A DNA stretch of 64,000 bases from a virus (IMGVR_UViG_3300037246_001176:1-64000), one strand, 5' to 3'; counted from the stretch's first letter, positions 49,707 to 58,632 are shown. A program made the numbers and translations. Notes: generated by a model not told the origin, from the letters alone.

Positions 49707-50368
49707 AGCGCGAAACCCCCTTCTTGTATCAGTCGCGATCCTGCCGCCGCCGCGACCACGATGGCGTCCGCCTCATGGTCAGTCAGCTCGTTGTTCTCCA
49801 GCCACGCCAGCGGATCATCTCCGCCGTACCTCACCGCCACCCCGGCGACGGCCCTCGCCTTCACCGCATCGCCGCACAGTTTCAGAGCTGCGCCGTGCAG
49901 CTGCGACGGGACATGCAGACCGCCGAGGACGGTTCGCCGCGCCTTCTCGCTCTCCATCGGAACGGGCACGATGCCGAAGTCGGCGCACGCGGCCCAGAGG
50001 ATACCGCGCAGGTAGCCGTATGCCAAGAGCGACTTGCTGCTCACTGGCCTGCGCCTCGCCCGCCGCTCCCTGGCAGCTGCTAAGAGCCAGCGCGATGGGT
50101 CTTCGTAGGCCACATGGAGCATCGCGCCGAACGCAGAGGCTGTTATCCTAGCGTCTTGGAGCAGCTTGCGCAGTTCCAGCGACAGGTGGGCCGCCCGCTG
50201 CATCTGGACGGATTCGGTGACTTTGCCGCTGTGTTTCAGGGCGGCTATCGTGCCGAAGCCCAGGATCTCGTCGCCAGGGTATTCTAGGACGGCCCATCCG
50301 GTGGGGCTGGCCCAGGCGGGATCTAGGCCGAGGATGTGGAGCTTGCTCGTTTCAATTGATGCGCTCAT
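49703..50368 (-). CDS. RuvC-like Holliday junction resolvase
   Basis: 221 residues. ILGLDPAWASPTGWAVLEY (D16), HVAYEDPSRW (E89) and HEADAIVVAAA give the acidic RNase H-fold active site of RuvC-type enzymes; MQRAAHLSLELRKLLQDARI and LRGILWAACADFGI are typical middle blocks. Resolves branched replication intermediates before packaging. ATGA overlaps on both sides. Confidence 0.8.
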   Translation of the reverse strand: MSASIETSKLHILGLDPAWASPTGWAVLEYPGDEILGFGTIAALKHSGKVTESVQMQRAAHLSLELRKLLQDARITASAFGAMLHVAYEDPSRWLLAAARERRARRRPVSSKSLLAYGYLRGILWAACADFGIVPVPMESEKARRTVLGGLHVPSQLHGAALKLCGDAVKARAVAGVAVRYGGDDPLAWLENNELTDHEADAIVVAAAAGSRLIQEGGFAL

Positions 50369-52716
50369 ACTTCTACTCCTGCGAACTCAAAAAGGGATTG
50401 CCCCTTCTCACTGACCGCTTTCTGCAAGTTCCTGACCATCTCATCAAAGTATGATTTTTTCAATTCGATCAGTATGGCCCGCCGACCATGCTTCACGGCC
50501 ACATAACCTTCCGATCCAATTCCTCCGAAGGGGGACAATATCGTCTCTCCCGGATTGCTGTAAAGCTTGATGCACCGCTCTATGGTTTCCAGCTGCAGCG
50601 GGCAGATGTGCTTTTCATCATCGTGCGCCCGTCCGTGCTTGTACCCATGCTGAAGTACGTTAGTTTCGTTGATGTCATGCCAGATCCCGCAGGCCCACTT
50701 TATCCAGAGATCGTTGTCCATCTCCCGGTTGGCAACCGGCGTTATGGGGATTTGATTGTCACCAGGCTTGCGAAATACGAGCACCTGGTCAAGAAGCGCC
50801 GGCCTACTGTGCACGCTGTCCTTTGAGAGCTGCACGAAAAGCAATCCCTTGGAATGAGTCCGGATCGCCTGAGCTTGAGGATTCTTTGATATCACGATGC
50901 GTCCGTGAAAAATCCAGCCTTCGGCCTCGTAAGCCGCAATGACGCGGCCTGGAAAGTCCTTGATGCCGATGTACCCGTCCTTCTGCGCCAGGGCAGGGAT
51001 GTCGCTGGTATGGACGCACGTTACCCGACCGAGTTTCGTTACTCGCAGAACCTCGCGGATAATATAGGAATAATGCTCAAAGAACTCGTCCCAATTGCGC
51101 GAGTTGCCCAGATCACGAAGGCTAGGAGTGTAAGTATAAAGATCGGCGAATGGCGGCGAATAGATCGACAGGTCAATTGAACCGTCGCCGATTTCGGCCA
51201 ACCTCTCGCTTGAATCACCCAGCATCGCCGTCCAATTTTCCGTCGTGATCTTGTCCTCTCGATACTCCTCTTGCAGTGGCGTGACCATTCCCAACTCCTC
51301 CTTCTCAAAACCCTCTAATTGCCTGATCATCTGCTCGCGCAAGCGGCGCGCCTGCGCATCTTTGCGCATGATGTTATGATAGATGCCGTCCTCGATGTCA
51401 GCCAAGATGATATGAACGTTGACGGGATGCTCTTGCAAATAACGCCATTCGCGGCGGATGCATTGATAATATTGTTCCCAAGAGTAATTTAGACCAAAGA
51501 AGATCATCTCATGCGCCTGTTGCAGATTGAGCCCGTATCCCAGCACGCGAGGTTTGCTTATAAGGATGCTTTTCTTTTTGTCTAGCCAAAGATCAAGCCG
51601 ATGGATCTTTTCCTCCGTTGGCAGTGAACCATGAATAGAAACGCTCTCATCTCCAAACATTTCCGCTAACGCATCCTGTTCCTCATTCAGCCCACACCAG
51701 ATGACCCATTGTTCATCACCGCCATTAACTAATTGTTCTAATCTGCTCAATCTGACAGACAACGTATGCCTTCTAATCTGCGCCTGTTCACGTATACCCC
51801 TGATATACGTAAAGAAAAGCCGATCATCGGGCCTGTAGTCCGACTCTACAAAGTGCGTATGGATATTGAGTGGGGGAAGAACAAAACCGCCATCATCATA
51901 TCCCAAATCCGACGGCTTGATCATCATAATTGCCCATGATGACAACCAACGAAAAAAAGGATTCTCAGCATGGTGTTTCAATCGCCATTCTGTGCCCGCC
52001 TTGTTAGTGCCCTTCTTGCGGTATGCCGTACCGTTGATGTAATAGGTATGCTCCTTATTGGCGTTGACGAAAAACTGCGCCAGCATCTCCGAGCGCGAGC
52101 AAATGCCGAGAAACTCGGCATGATTGCCAAGCTCAATATGGTCGTTCGGCGCAGGAGTGGCCGTGCAACAGAGACGATATGGCACATTGGCGCACATTTC
52201 GATCAACTTGCGTTTCGTCTGACCGCTTATGGATTTCAGAATGGATGATTCATCCAGCACTACCGCGCCGAATTGCGAGAAGTCAAAGCTACCAATCATC
52301 TCGTAATTCGTGATCCAAATCTTGGCGGAATCGTCAACATCTGCCTGGTTTCTGACGTAGCGCACGGCCAGATCGATCTTTCGCCCCTCTCGTACCGTCT
52401 GCCTTCCTACTGAAAGAGGGGCGACAATCAGCGTCTTCTCGCCCAAGAGTCGCGCCCATTCCAGCTGGCAGAGGGTCTTGCCCAAGCCGGTATCAAGAAA
52501 GATTGCGCATCGGCCCTTGCGGATAGCCCATGCCGTCACGTCTTTCTGGAACGGAAAAAGCAGAGGGTGAATATCTTCTATCTCTACCTGCTTTCCATGC
52601 GCAACCTGTCTGAAGCGCTTGCTCTCAATAAATTCACCGTAACTCAGGATGCCCGCAGCAACATTCTCTCTACCAAGTTCGGCGATCGTCGCATATCGTT
52701 CCTGAGCCTTAATCAT
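50365..52716 (-). CDS. SNF2-type helicase fused to DNA methyltransferase
   Basis: 783 residues from ATG 52716 (GAGAGGAG SD). Helicase: FLDTGLGKT (K80), VVLDESSILK (D155/E156), CCTATPAPND, then a C-terminal lobe with QAHEMIFFGLNYSWEQYYQC and RREWR. Methyltransferase (about 510-783): YSPPFADLYTYTPS (catalytic SPPF), and the SAM loop LSPFGGIGSEGYVAV with LIELKKSYFD. Fusions of this type are frequent in phages; they probably methylate adenine or cytosine N-groups to protect or mark phage DNA. Target site unknown. Confidence 0.88.
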   Translation of the reverse strand: MIKAQERYATIAELGRENVAAGILSYGEFIESKRFRQVAHGKQVEIEDIHPLLFPFQKDVTAWAIRKGRCAIFLDTGLGKTLCQLEWARLLGEKTLIVAPLSVGRQTVREGRKIDLAVRYVRNQADVDDSAKIWITNYEMIGSFDFSQFGAVVLDESSILKSISGQTKRKLIEMCANVPYRLCCTATPAPNDHIELGNHAEFLGICSRSEMLAQFFVNANKEHTYYINGTAYRKKGTNKAGTEWRLKHHAENPFFRWLSSWAIMMIKPSDLGYDDGGFVLPPLNIHTHFVESDYRPDDRLFFTYIRGIREQAQIRRHTLSVRLSRLEQLVNGGDEQWVIWCGLNEEQDALAEMFGDESVSIHGSLPTEEKIHRLDLWLDKKKSILISKPRVLGYGLNLQQAHEMIFFGLNYSWEQYYQCIRREWRYLQEHPVNVHIILADIEDGIYHNIMRKDAQARRLREQMIRQLEGFEKEELGMVTPLQEEYREDKITTENWTAMLGDSSERLAEIGDGSIDLSIYSPPFADLYTYTPSLRDLGNSRNWDEFFEHYSYIIREVLRVTKLGRVTCVHTSDIPALAQKDGYIGIKDFPGRVIAAYEAEGWIFHGRIVISKNPQAQAIRTHSKGLLFVQLSKDSVHSRPALLDQVLVFRKPGDNQIPITPVANREMDNDLWIKWACGIWHDINETNVLQHGYKHGRAHDDEKHICPLQLETIERCIKLYSNPGETILSPFGGIGSEGYVAVKHGRRAILIELKKSYFDEMVRNLQKAVSEKGQSLFEFAGVEV

Positions 52717-52987
52717 GAGCCAATCTCCTCTCATGAAAGTCACTCACCGCCCCCACATGCCCGCACAGTACGGTAGCATTGTGCCCGAACCCGATCAGGC
52801 ACTGGCACTGCTTGTGCTCCAGCCCCGCCGCGCACAGCCCGTCGGCCAGCATCAGCCGCCGACCGGCGCGGCCAGCCACGGACGACTGCGCCAGCGGGCA
52901 GGGATCACCCTCAATGCCGTCCGTCCAGACGTGGAGCGGAGTGGTCTTGGCGTGGCGTCGTTTCGCCGCTTTCTTACGCTTCGCCAT
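52709..52987 (-). CDS. Unknown basic protein
   Basis: 92 residues from ATG 52987 (GGAG SD). Very basic start (MAKRKKAAKRRHAKTTPLHV) followed by a Cys/His-containing part (CPLAQSS, HKQCQCLIGFGHN). Might bind nucleic acid. Overlaps the helicase start by 8 bases. Confidence 0.45.
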   Translation of the reverse strand: MAKRKKAAKRRHAKTTPLHVWTDGIEGDPCPLAQSSVAGRAGRRLMLADGLCAAGLEHKQCQCLIGFGHNATVLCGHVGAVSDFHERRLAHD

Positions 52988-53183
52988 CGGCCAGCTCCCA
53001 TTCCTCAATCCTAGTAATGAGCATGGAGTTGCCCTTCATGAACCGCTCCTGTGCGTCCAAGCGGAACGTCCACGGCAGTCCCTCTTGAAACGAGATTATC
53101 TTGCGCCGGACGTGCTGGCGGCGACGGTGGCGGATGACGTCGCCGACCTCAAGAACCTGATGCCTGGTCTGCGCTTTGCCCAT
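52974..53183 (-). CDS. Unknown small protein
   Basis: 69 residues, HQVLEVGDVIRHRRRQHVRR, then beta strands; KOW/SH3-like in feel. Function unknown. Confidence 0.45.
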   Translation of the reverse strand: MGKAQTRHQVLEVGDVIRHRRRQHVRRKIISFQEGLPWTFRLDAQERFMKGNSMLITRIEEWELADGEA

Positions 53184-53709
53184 CTGTAATCATCCTTTCC
53201 CTGATCCATGCCTCAACTGTCTCGTAAGGGATCGCCGCGCCCATGCCCCTCGCGGTGGCGACGAACTCCCATTTGAATTCCTGGTGCAGCCGGTAGGCCA
53301 GCGTGAAGCATCGCCCGTCAAAGCACCGCGTCTTCTCGCCCTGGTAATCCATCCGTCGCAGCACGGCCTCAACGATGTTAAGCGCCAGGTCTGCTGGCCC
53401 GCTGCCGCCGTACCCGAAGCTGAAGCCGGTAGGCGAATGATGCACCACCAGGTGAGGAACGTTCGTCACTGTCGCGCCGGTGTCGGCCAACTCCATGACG
53501 ATGCCGTTCGTGAGCGGTACTCCTACCAGTTTCAAGTCACAAAAACTATCCTCATTCATCGCGCTGTTCCCTCCATTTACGTTGTACCCCATGCCAGAAC
53601 ATACCGGCCCGATGCCGCGCCCCACGCTGACGGGGTGCGTCAGTCCGCGCCCGCAGCAGGAGCAGCGTACACCGGCGCGGCCCCAGAAGGCGGTCTGCTC
53701 ATTCATCAT
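53149..53709 (-). CDS. DUF6011 + DUF6166 protein
   Basis: 186 residues. GVRCSCCGRGLTHPVSVGRG then GIGPVC is the DUF6011 zinc knuckle; FSFGYGGSGPADLALNIV is the DUF6166 signature, followed by helices. Both are phage-rich families of unknown function and often occur together. Confidence 0.75.
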   Translation of the reverse strand: MMNEQTAFWGRAGVRCSCCGRGLTHPVSVGRGIGPVCSGMGYNVNGGNSAMNEDSFCDLKLVGVPLTNGIVMELADTGATVTNVPHLVVHHSPTGFSFGYGGSGPADLALNIVEAVLRRMDYQGEKTRCFDGRCFTLAYRLHQEFKWEFVATARGMGAAIPYETVEAWIRERMITDGQSADQASGS

Positions 53710-54091
53710 CCTCGCCTATTGCCCTCATCCCTGCTACATGATCCAGTGCATCAACAGGCGCTAACACCCAGACGTATCCCGCTATTCTCGCCCGCTTCTC
53801 CATCTCACGCCATGCTGCTATCGCGCCTGCTAATTCGTCAACTGATAGAAAACCGAATAGTTCATCCATCTCTCTCTCTACTTCTCTAACCCGCGCCAAT
53901 AAACCGAAACGCTTATCAATGTCTAATGTCAAACGATAAGATCCATCCTTCAATTCTACTAAACCCTCTTGCTCTAGCCCAAGAAGAACTTCTTCGCATT
54001 TATCACCAGTAATCAACTCCAAATAATCAAGCGTGAATGTTTTCAACAACAAAACATTGTGGCTGATTTGTGCCCAAATCTTCTTCTTCAT
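53699..54091 (-). CDS. Unknown protein, winged-helix-like N-terminus
   Basis: 130 residues. Residues 10-60 (FTLDYLELITGDKCEEVLLG, LEQEGLVELKDGSYRL) look like a winged helix; a coiled-coil helix follows. Could be a DNA-binding regulator. No family assigned. Confidence 0.45.
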   Translation of the reverse strand: MKKKIWAQISHNVLLLKTFTLDYLELITGDKCEEVLLGLEQEGLVELKDGSYRLTLDIDKRFGLLARVREVEREMDELFGFLSVDELAGAIAAWREMEKRARIAGYVWVLAPVDALDHVAGMRAIGEDDE

Positions 54092-54112
54092 CTCCCTCTA
54101 CTCTTTCCCTCT

Positions 54113-54331
54113 TCAAACTATCAGTTGTTCATGCGCAATCTTCATACCCGCCCGCCTCCGCCACCGGTCGCACGCCTTGCGCCAGATGCGGCGGTTCTTG
54201 CGCTGATATGCCGCATCGCCAGACGGACGGCCCAAGATGTCGCGCTTTGCGCAGTCGGCGTGGTAGGCTTTGCTCAACTGACCGCAGAGTCTCAGAGCTT
54301 CTTTTGATAGTGGCGTAATCGTGTATGTCAT
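54113..54331 (-). CDS. Unknown small basic protein
   Basis: 72 residues from ATG 54331 (GGAGGGAAC SD). RRIWRKACDRWRRRAGMK; helical and basic. Confidence 0.45.
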   Translation of the reverse strand: MTYTITPLSKEALRLCGQLSKAYHADCAKRDILGRPSGDAAYQRKNRRIWRKACDRWRRRAGMKIAHEQLIV

Positions 54332-54344
54332 GTTCCCTCCAATC

Positions 54345-54644
54345 TTAAATGATACCAACCTCAGCCATGATACTGTTCACCATGCCCCAAAAGTTGCCAA
54401 GGGCATGTTCATACACATCAGGTTGGCGCTCTGCCATCTCCTCTGGCGTGATGTTAAACCCGCTGTGCCGGATGAGGATGTCTGACCAAAGCGCACTATC
54501 AGCTAGTATAGCCCTCTTTGCTTTGCCCAACCTCCGACCTGTAACTTTGCGCCCTGTTACCCCGTAACCACCACCGATGCCCTCAAGCGCGAACCGCGCC
54601 ACGAAATGGTTGAAATATTCGTGCTTCTTAGCTCTTGTAATCAA
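54345..54644 (-). CDS. Unknown small protein
   Basis: 99 residues from TTG 54644, preceded by GGAGGGACATC. HEYFNHFVARFALEGIGGG and a C-terminal helix. No family recognised. Confidence 0.45.
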   Translation of the reverse strand: MITRAKKHEYFNHFVARFALEGIGGGYGVTGRKVTGRRLGKAKRAILADSALWSDILIRHSGFNITPEEMAERQPDVYEHALGNFWGMVNSIMAEVGII

Positions 54645-54895
54645 GATGTCCCTCCAATCTCAAATAAACCGAATTCTGCCATAAATTCCGCAAACAATGT
54701 TTCAACAGTTACATAAGCGTAAGTCCTGCCCGCCATGTGACCAGCCACGAAACCCGTCTCAAACGCCGCGACGAGACCCTGAAACAACGCATCCTTCAGA
54801 CACTCGCCCGAAAGCAGAATCTCTTCTAGCTCCAGAAGGTCGTCAATCCGCTTCTGCGCCGCAACCTTCGCTGCTGCTTTCAGTTCCTTGCTCAT
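54641..54895 (-). CDS. Unknown small helical protein
   Basis: 84 residues from ATG 54895 (ATGA overlap). Ala/Leu/Glu-rich helices; LFAEFMAEFGLFEIGG parallels RLFSEFMAEKGFLLATS of the gene at 37887, a possible shared tail. Confidence 0.45.
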   Translation of the reverse strand: MSKELKAAAKVAAQKRIDDLLELEEILLSGECLKDALFQGLVAAFETGFVAGHMAGRTYAYVTVETLFAEFMAEFGLFEIGGTS

Positions 54896-55098
54896 GCTGC
54901 TTCTCCGATTACCAGCCCCATCTTCACCGCCACCGCGTCCAGATACATGCATGCTAGAATGTCACTGCTACCCGCCGCCCAGTCCAGCTTCCGCGCCAGG
55001 TTCCTGACGCGCTGCGCGAACCCGTTGCGGCGGGGGCGGCTGTAGAACGGGATTTCTTGACGATGTTCTTGCCAGAGTTGTCGGGCTTTTTCCAGCAT
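54892..55098 (-). CDS. Unknown small protein
   Basis: 68 residues from ATG 55098 (GAGGTAACT SD). Basic helix (RRNGFAQRVRNLARKLDWAA). Function unknown. Confidence 0.45.
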   Translation of the reverse strand: MLEKARQLWQEHRQEIPFYSRPRRNGFAQRVRNLARKLDWAAGSSDILACMYLDAVAVKMGLVIGEAA

Positions 55099-55105
55099 AG
55101 TTACC

Positions 55106-55504
55106 TCACCATCCCATGTGGCGTTCAAACGCAAACTTTGCGCTGAATATATCGCCATAAAGATCTGGGCTTTTATCCAGCATCTCTTCAGCCCGCTTTA
55201 CAAGCTGTTCCATCATATATGCCTCGCGATAAATAGATGCTTCCCAGTCTTCAGATACCCAGTCTTTGGTATACTCAACTACCAACTGCTGGGCAAATGA
55301 CTTGGCGCGTTCCAACCGCTCTCCATATCGATATGCAAGAAACAAGATGGTCTGATGCTCAACAGAAATATCTGACCACTTCTTAGCACCATAATACTCA
55401 GCGATGTCTTGGCGATCATCTTTTGACCAAGACACCAAGTTGTTAGCCTGCGCCTCGCCGCCGAACTGCTTTGCAACAGCCTTAGCTTTTTCTAGGTCTG
55501 CCAT
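55106..55504 (-). CDS. Unknown helical protein
   Basis: 132 residues, mostly helical and charged. No motif recognised. Confidence 0.45.
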   Translation of the reverse strand: MADLEKAKAVAKQFGGEAQANNLVSWSKDDRQDIAEYYGAKKWSDISVEHQTILFLAYRYGERLERAKSFAQQLVVEYTKDWVSEDWEASIYREAYMMEQLVKRAEEMLDKSPDLYGDIFSAKFAFERHMGW

Positions 55505-55515
55505 TATTATAACTC

Positions 55516-55740
55516 CTATATCCTCAAGACCTGAGTATACTCTTTTTCAATCATTCTTATCTCTCTTGGCTGCTCATGTTCCGCGATCTCCCCAAGAAGA
55601 ATCGCCAAATCCTGCAACTCAGTATCGGCTTTTAGTAGACCTGCCTCTTTCGCGAGGTCACTTACTGGGAAATCGCGACAGAGCATTCTTATCTTTTGCA
55701 CTGATTCAATGATTGATTGACAATGTTCAGTTATTGTCAT
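55516..55740 (-). CDS. Unknown small helical protein
   Basis: 74 residues; two or three helices, MTITEHCQSIIESVQKIR start. No family recognised. Confidence 0.45.
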   Translation of the reverse strand: MTITEHCQSIIESVQKIRMLCRDFPVSDLAKEAGLLKADTELQDLAILLGEIAEHEQPREIRMIEKEYTQVLRI

Positions 55741-55749
55741 TATCTCCCC

Positions 55750-55956
55750 CTACAGCTCCACGATGCGTCTGTACTCCTGGTTCAGTCGCTCAATGCCCCT
55801 ATGCAACCCATCAATACTGGCTATCAATCGGTCAATATCGTTCTGCGTCATGGTTGACTGACCAGTACCGTTAGCACCATGAACTCGCAGTTCCTCTTTC
55901 CAGAGCCGCAATTGCCGATTCAGCCTGTCCCTTGAGTTTGCGTCTAGTGTTATCAT
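55750..55956 (-). CDS. Unknown small coiled-coil protein
   Basis: 68 residues, MITLDANSRDRLNRQLRLWK, helical. First gene after the promoter at 55995-56023. Confidence 0.5.
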   Translation of the reverse strand: MITLDANSRDRLNRQLRLWKEELRVHGANGTGQSTMTQNDIDRLIASIDGLHRGIERLNQEYRRIVEL

Positions 55957-55994
55957 CTCTGTCTCCCGTCTGCTTGCTTGCTCAACCTATGTAT

Positions 55995-56023
55995 ATTATA
56001 GCAGAATATACCAGATTTGTCAA
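55995..56023 (-). promoter_or_regulatory. Perfect sigma-70 promoter, minus strand
   Basis: TTGACA at 56023-56018, 17 bp, TATAAT at 56000-55995. Drives the block of small genes from 55956 downward. Confidence 0.85.
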
Positions 56024-56055
56024 GCATTTTACGGCATCACAGGAAAAATTTAAGG

Positions 56056-56226
56056 TCAGGCATCCATCGCCCACAAGCCCACTGCCGCGCCGAGAAGCAG
56101 GCCGCCGGCCCACGACAGAATCTTAACCCCTTCGCCCTCTGCAAAAAACAGCATCGGGATGCTCAATACCGCACCTACAAGCACCATCAGGAGAAACACC
56201 CCCCTAAAGTCAATGTCATCAATCAC
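56056..56226 (-). CDS. 56-residue two-helix membrane protein
   Basis: Starts at GTG 56226 with GAGGAG 6 nt upstream. FLLMVLVGAVLSIPMLFF and ILSWAGGLLLGAAVGLWAM are two membrane helices with a charged turn (AEGEGVK). Short N-terminal acidic segment. Holin-like size and topology; no lysin nearby to confirm. Confidence 0.6.
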   Translation of the reverse strand: MIDDIDFRGVFLLMVLVGAVLSIPMLFFAEGEGVKILSWAGGLLLGAAVGLWAMDA

Positions 56227-57073
56227 TGCTATCTCCTCTCACCGAAACCCTCATCTTTTTTATGATCCGCGCCTGCCACTCAGCCGCCACCGGATCGTCG
56301 CCGTCAGCGAACTTGAGCACTGGGACGCGCACCCGCTCGCCAGTCCCATTGTCGTAGAAAAGTATGACCCAGGAACCGTCGAGGACGAGTTCAGGTTTCG
56401 CGCTCCCGTCCGCGACGAACCGCTCCTGCTCCTGGTTCCACTCCGGCTCCGTCACGCTCATGGCATGGCGGTGCTGCGTCGTGGTATAGCCCGGCGACGT
56501 CAGAGTCTCAAGCTGATGGCCTTGCAGCAAGCCGTGCACTGCGCTGCTTGCCGCCCGCGCTGCTTTATCAATGTTCACCCGCTCCGCCAGCTGCCCCGCG
56601 TCGTCCGGATCGACGCCCGCTCGCTCAAGGCACTCGCGCCCGATGGCCGTGTGCCGGAACACCTGGACGCACCGTTTCCATGCCGACCACGTGCCGTAAG
56701 CCCGCCCCGTCAGCATGGAGGCCCAGTCACTGAAGCTGATGTCGTCCCAGTACCCGCAATCTTGGAACGCGGCGAACCGGCATATCATACGCTGCTTGCC
56801 GCTCGGCAAGGGCCACGCCACAAGCTCATCCATCCACGCCAGGAGAGAACCTATCTGCCACGGGTCAAGCCGCTCTACCCGCTCCGCCCGCTGGCGGTAC
56901 GCGGCGAACCACGCCTCGTACCCCTGGGCGATGTTAAGCAGGCTGTCAGGCGACAGGGCTGCCGCGATGTCGCTAGGCCATGCCCGGTCGAGGCTGTTGA
57001 CCAGGCTCTCGTGGGCTGGCGAAAGCGGGCACCGTTCGGGCAGCGAATCGTGCACTACTGTTATGACGACCAT
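56219..57073 (-). CDS. Unknown 284-residue protein
   Basis: ATG 57073 with ATAGGAGTG SD. Mostly helical, with a possible helix-turn-helix (ISFSDWASMLTGRAYGTWSA, WKRCVQVFR) around residues 110-140 and a beta-rich C-terminal third (WVILFYDNGTGERVRVPVL). Not recognised; a replication or DNA-binding role is a guess. Confidence 0.45.
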   Translation of the reverse strand: MVVITVVHDSLPERCPLSPAHESLVNSLDRAWPSDIAAALSPDSLLNIAQGYEAWFAAYRQRAERVERLDPWQIGSLLAWMDELVAWPLPSGKQRMICRFAAFQDCGYWDDISFSDWASMLTGRAYGTWSAWKRCVQVFRHTAIGRECLERAGVDPDDAGQLAERVNIDKAARAASSAVHGLLQGHQLETLTSPGYTTTQHRHAMSVTEPEWNQEQERFVADGSAKPELVLDGSWVILFYDNGTGERVRVPVLKFADGDDPVAAEWQARIIKKMRVSVRGDSSD

Positions 57074-57088
57074 TCCATTTCACTCCTA

Positions 57089-57493
57089 TCATCCATTTAC
57101 GCTAACACTATCCTGAAAAACCAAGCCGCCGTCACAGCCGCCAGCAGGACGCCCTGCTGAACTGTATGCTTGTCTGTCGCGCCGCTTTTCTGCCACAGCC
57201 GCCAGGCGACGAGGAGCAAGACGGTTGAGATTATGGCTAATATCGTTGTGTTCATCATCCCTATTCTCCAGCATTGCTTTTATTTCCTCAATCAGCAAGA
57301 AACAACCACGGCAAGTAACCTTTCCTTCAATTACTTCCCCATCGGCTACGCCGTCCTCGCCATCTAGCTGGATTCCGCAAAGAGTCCGTGGCCCCGCATA
57401 TTGCACTGCAACATGGTACGCCCCGTCAATCAATGCGGACTCAAAATACTCGTGGTTTTTGTCTGTTGCTATCATCTGGAAAACACGCATCAT
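57089..57493 (-). CDS. Zinc-knuckle protein with odd C-terminal extension
   Basis: 134 residues. Residues 1-78 are convincing (YHVAVQYAGPRTLCGIQLDG, VTCRGCFLLIEEIKAML); the C-terminal 55 residues (PRRLAAVAEKRRDRQAYSSA) resemble an out-of-frame reading of the overlapping membrane gene. AAGGAGG SD. Either a true overlap or a frame lengthened by loss of its stop. Confidence 0.5.
   Translation of the reverse strand: MMRVFQMIATDKNHEYFESALIDGAYHVAVQYAGPRTLCGIQLDGEDGVADGEVIEGKVTCRGCFLLIEEIKAMLENRDDEHNDISHNLNRLAPRRLAAVAEKRRDRQAYSSAGRPAGGCDGGLVFQDSVSVNG
57097..57255 (-). CDS. 52-residue two-helix membrane protein embedded in another gene
   Basis: ATG 57255, SD-like AGGG. ILAIISTVLLLVAWRLW and GVLLAAVTAAWFFRIVLA are two membrane helices around a polar loop (KSGATDKHTVQQ). 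Fully contained, in another frame, within the 3' part of the 57089-57493 frame. It looks the more natural protein over that stretch. Confidence 0.55.
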   Translation of the reverse strand: MNTTILAIISTVLLLVAWRLWQKSGATDKHTVQQGVLLAAVTAAWFFRIVLA

Positions 57494-57896
57494 TTAACCT
57501 CCTTAAATTCCACCGGCCCCCACCTTGCCGCCGAGGCTTGTTGCCCTTTTCTGTCCCCGCCACCCCCACCACCACGCTTGCCGTGGCTGGTGCTCTGGCG
57601 AGAATGGCAAGCCGTGTCCGGCCCTGCGTCCGGCTGCGGGGCGCTCTTGCGAGCGGGCGTGCTTGCTGGCCTGCCGTGAATTTGATGCTGCTTTTACCGA
57701 GTACCTGTTCGTTTTTGCCCGGTCATTTGTGCCGGGCCATGAGCGCGCACCGCTCCGACACGATGCGCGCCGTCCCCCTGCTCCCTGCCTAGCGGATGAA
57801 TAAAAAGCTACTTTTATCGTCGTTCCCCTTTGACATCTGATTGCCTCGTTCTGTTCCGCCGCGAGGTTTGACGGCCTCGCTGGCAGGGATGCAGGG
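57494..57896 (-). other. 403-bp stretch without a convincing gene
   Basis: GC-rich. The minus frame ending VEFKEVK (stop at 57508 region) has protein-like Gly/Arg/Ser-rich content but no start and an internal TAA. GCCCGG / CCGGGC with a 9-nt loop lies near 57717-57737. The long 142-codon frame here has unnatural composition. Possibly an origin, a degraded gene or a regulatory region; no iterons were seen. Confidence 0.4.
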
Positions 57897-58283
57897 TTAC
57901 GGATGCGAGCCGTTATGAGGCGGCTTCGCATCGCTGATCGCTGCCCATTCTGGCACTGTCTCTGCCGCTCTCAGGCTCTCCAGCCTGTCGTCGTTGCCCG
58001 CTGCCATTATGAGCCACGTAGACTTTGCTTTCGCCATTCTCAGGCTGATCGGGCAGCACAATTTCCTTTCTGGCGCAACAGTCCAAGAACTGCCAGCGGG
58101 CATCGTCTTTTTGGGCATTACGACCGTCCAACCCCACCTCCCTGATTTTTCTTTAACAAGGTGCAGGACGGTGTGAGAGAAATTGTAATCCTCGCGCCTG
58201 ACGCTGACGCAAATTCGCTTGCGCCCGCCATAGGTGGCGGGTTCGCCAAATTCTACCGAGCCTGGTACGTAGCTGTCACTCAT
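57897..58283 (-). CDS. Unknown protein
   Basis: 128 residues; beta-rich N-terminal half (RKRICVSVRREDYNFSHTVL). Overlaps the next gene upstream by 8 bases. No family recognised. Confidence 0.45.
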   Translation of the reverse strand: MSDSYVPGSVEFGEPATYGGRKRICVSVRREDYNFSHTVLHLVKEKSGRWGWTVVMPKKTMPAGSSWTVAPERKLCCPISLRMAKAKSTWLIMAAGNDDRLESLRAAETVPEWAAISDAKPPHNGSHP

Positions 58284-58632
58284 CCAGTTCCTCCTTGTCT
58301 ATGCCAGGACTAACCGCCCATCCCCCCCTGTGCTGTATCACGACCGCAACCACTCGCCCTTCCGCTTCCTCCGCCGCCAGCACATCACCGAGCGAGCCTG
58401 GGGCGTAGCTGTGGCCCTGGAGCAGGAGCGGTTGTGTTGATGTGGACTCTAGCCAACCGATGCCGTCAATATGAAGATGCTGGCGGTCAAAAACGTGTAT
58501 GTCGTCCCCCGCCAAATCTTCACAATATACGTATGTATTACTGACTAGAGTCACGACGAGCACTGTCTTTTTGTGAGCAGCACCAGGCACAAATTGCACG
58601 AAGACTACCTTGTCACCGACTTGATATTTCAT
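58276..58632 (-). CDS. Unknown beta-rich protein
   Basis: 118 residues from ATG 58632 (TGATG overlap). YQVGDKVVFVQFVPGAAHKK and TVLVVTLVSNTYVYCEDLAG suggest SH3-like barrels. Function unknown. Confidence 0.5.
   Translation of the reverse strand: MKYQVGDKVVFVQFVPGAAHKKTVLVVTLVSNTYVYCEDLAGDDIHVFDRQHLHIDGIGWLESTSTQPLLLQGHSYAPGSLGDVLAAEEAEGRVVAVVIQHRGGWAVSPGIDKEELDE

Noticed and set aside
57503-57931. 142-codon minus frame
   Set aside because: Arg/Ser/Ala-rich out-of-frame composition, no SD, and it overlaps the end of a better gene.
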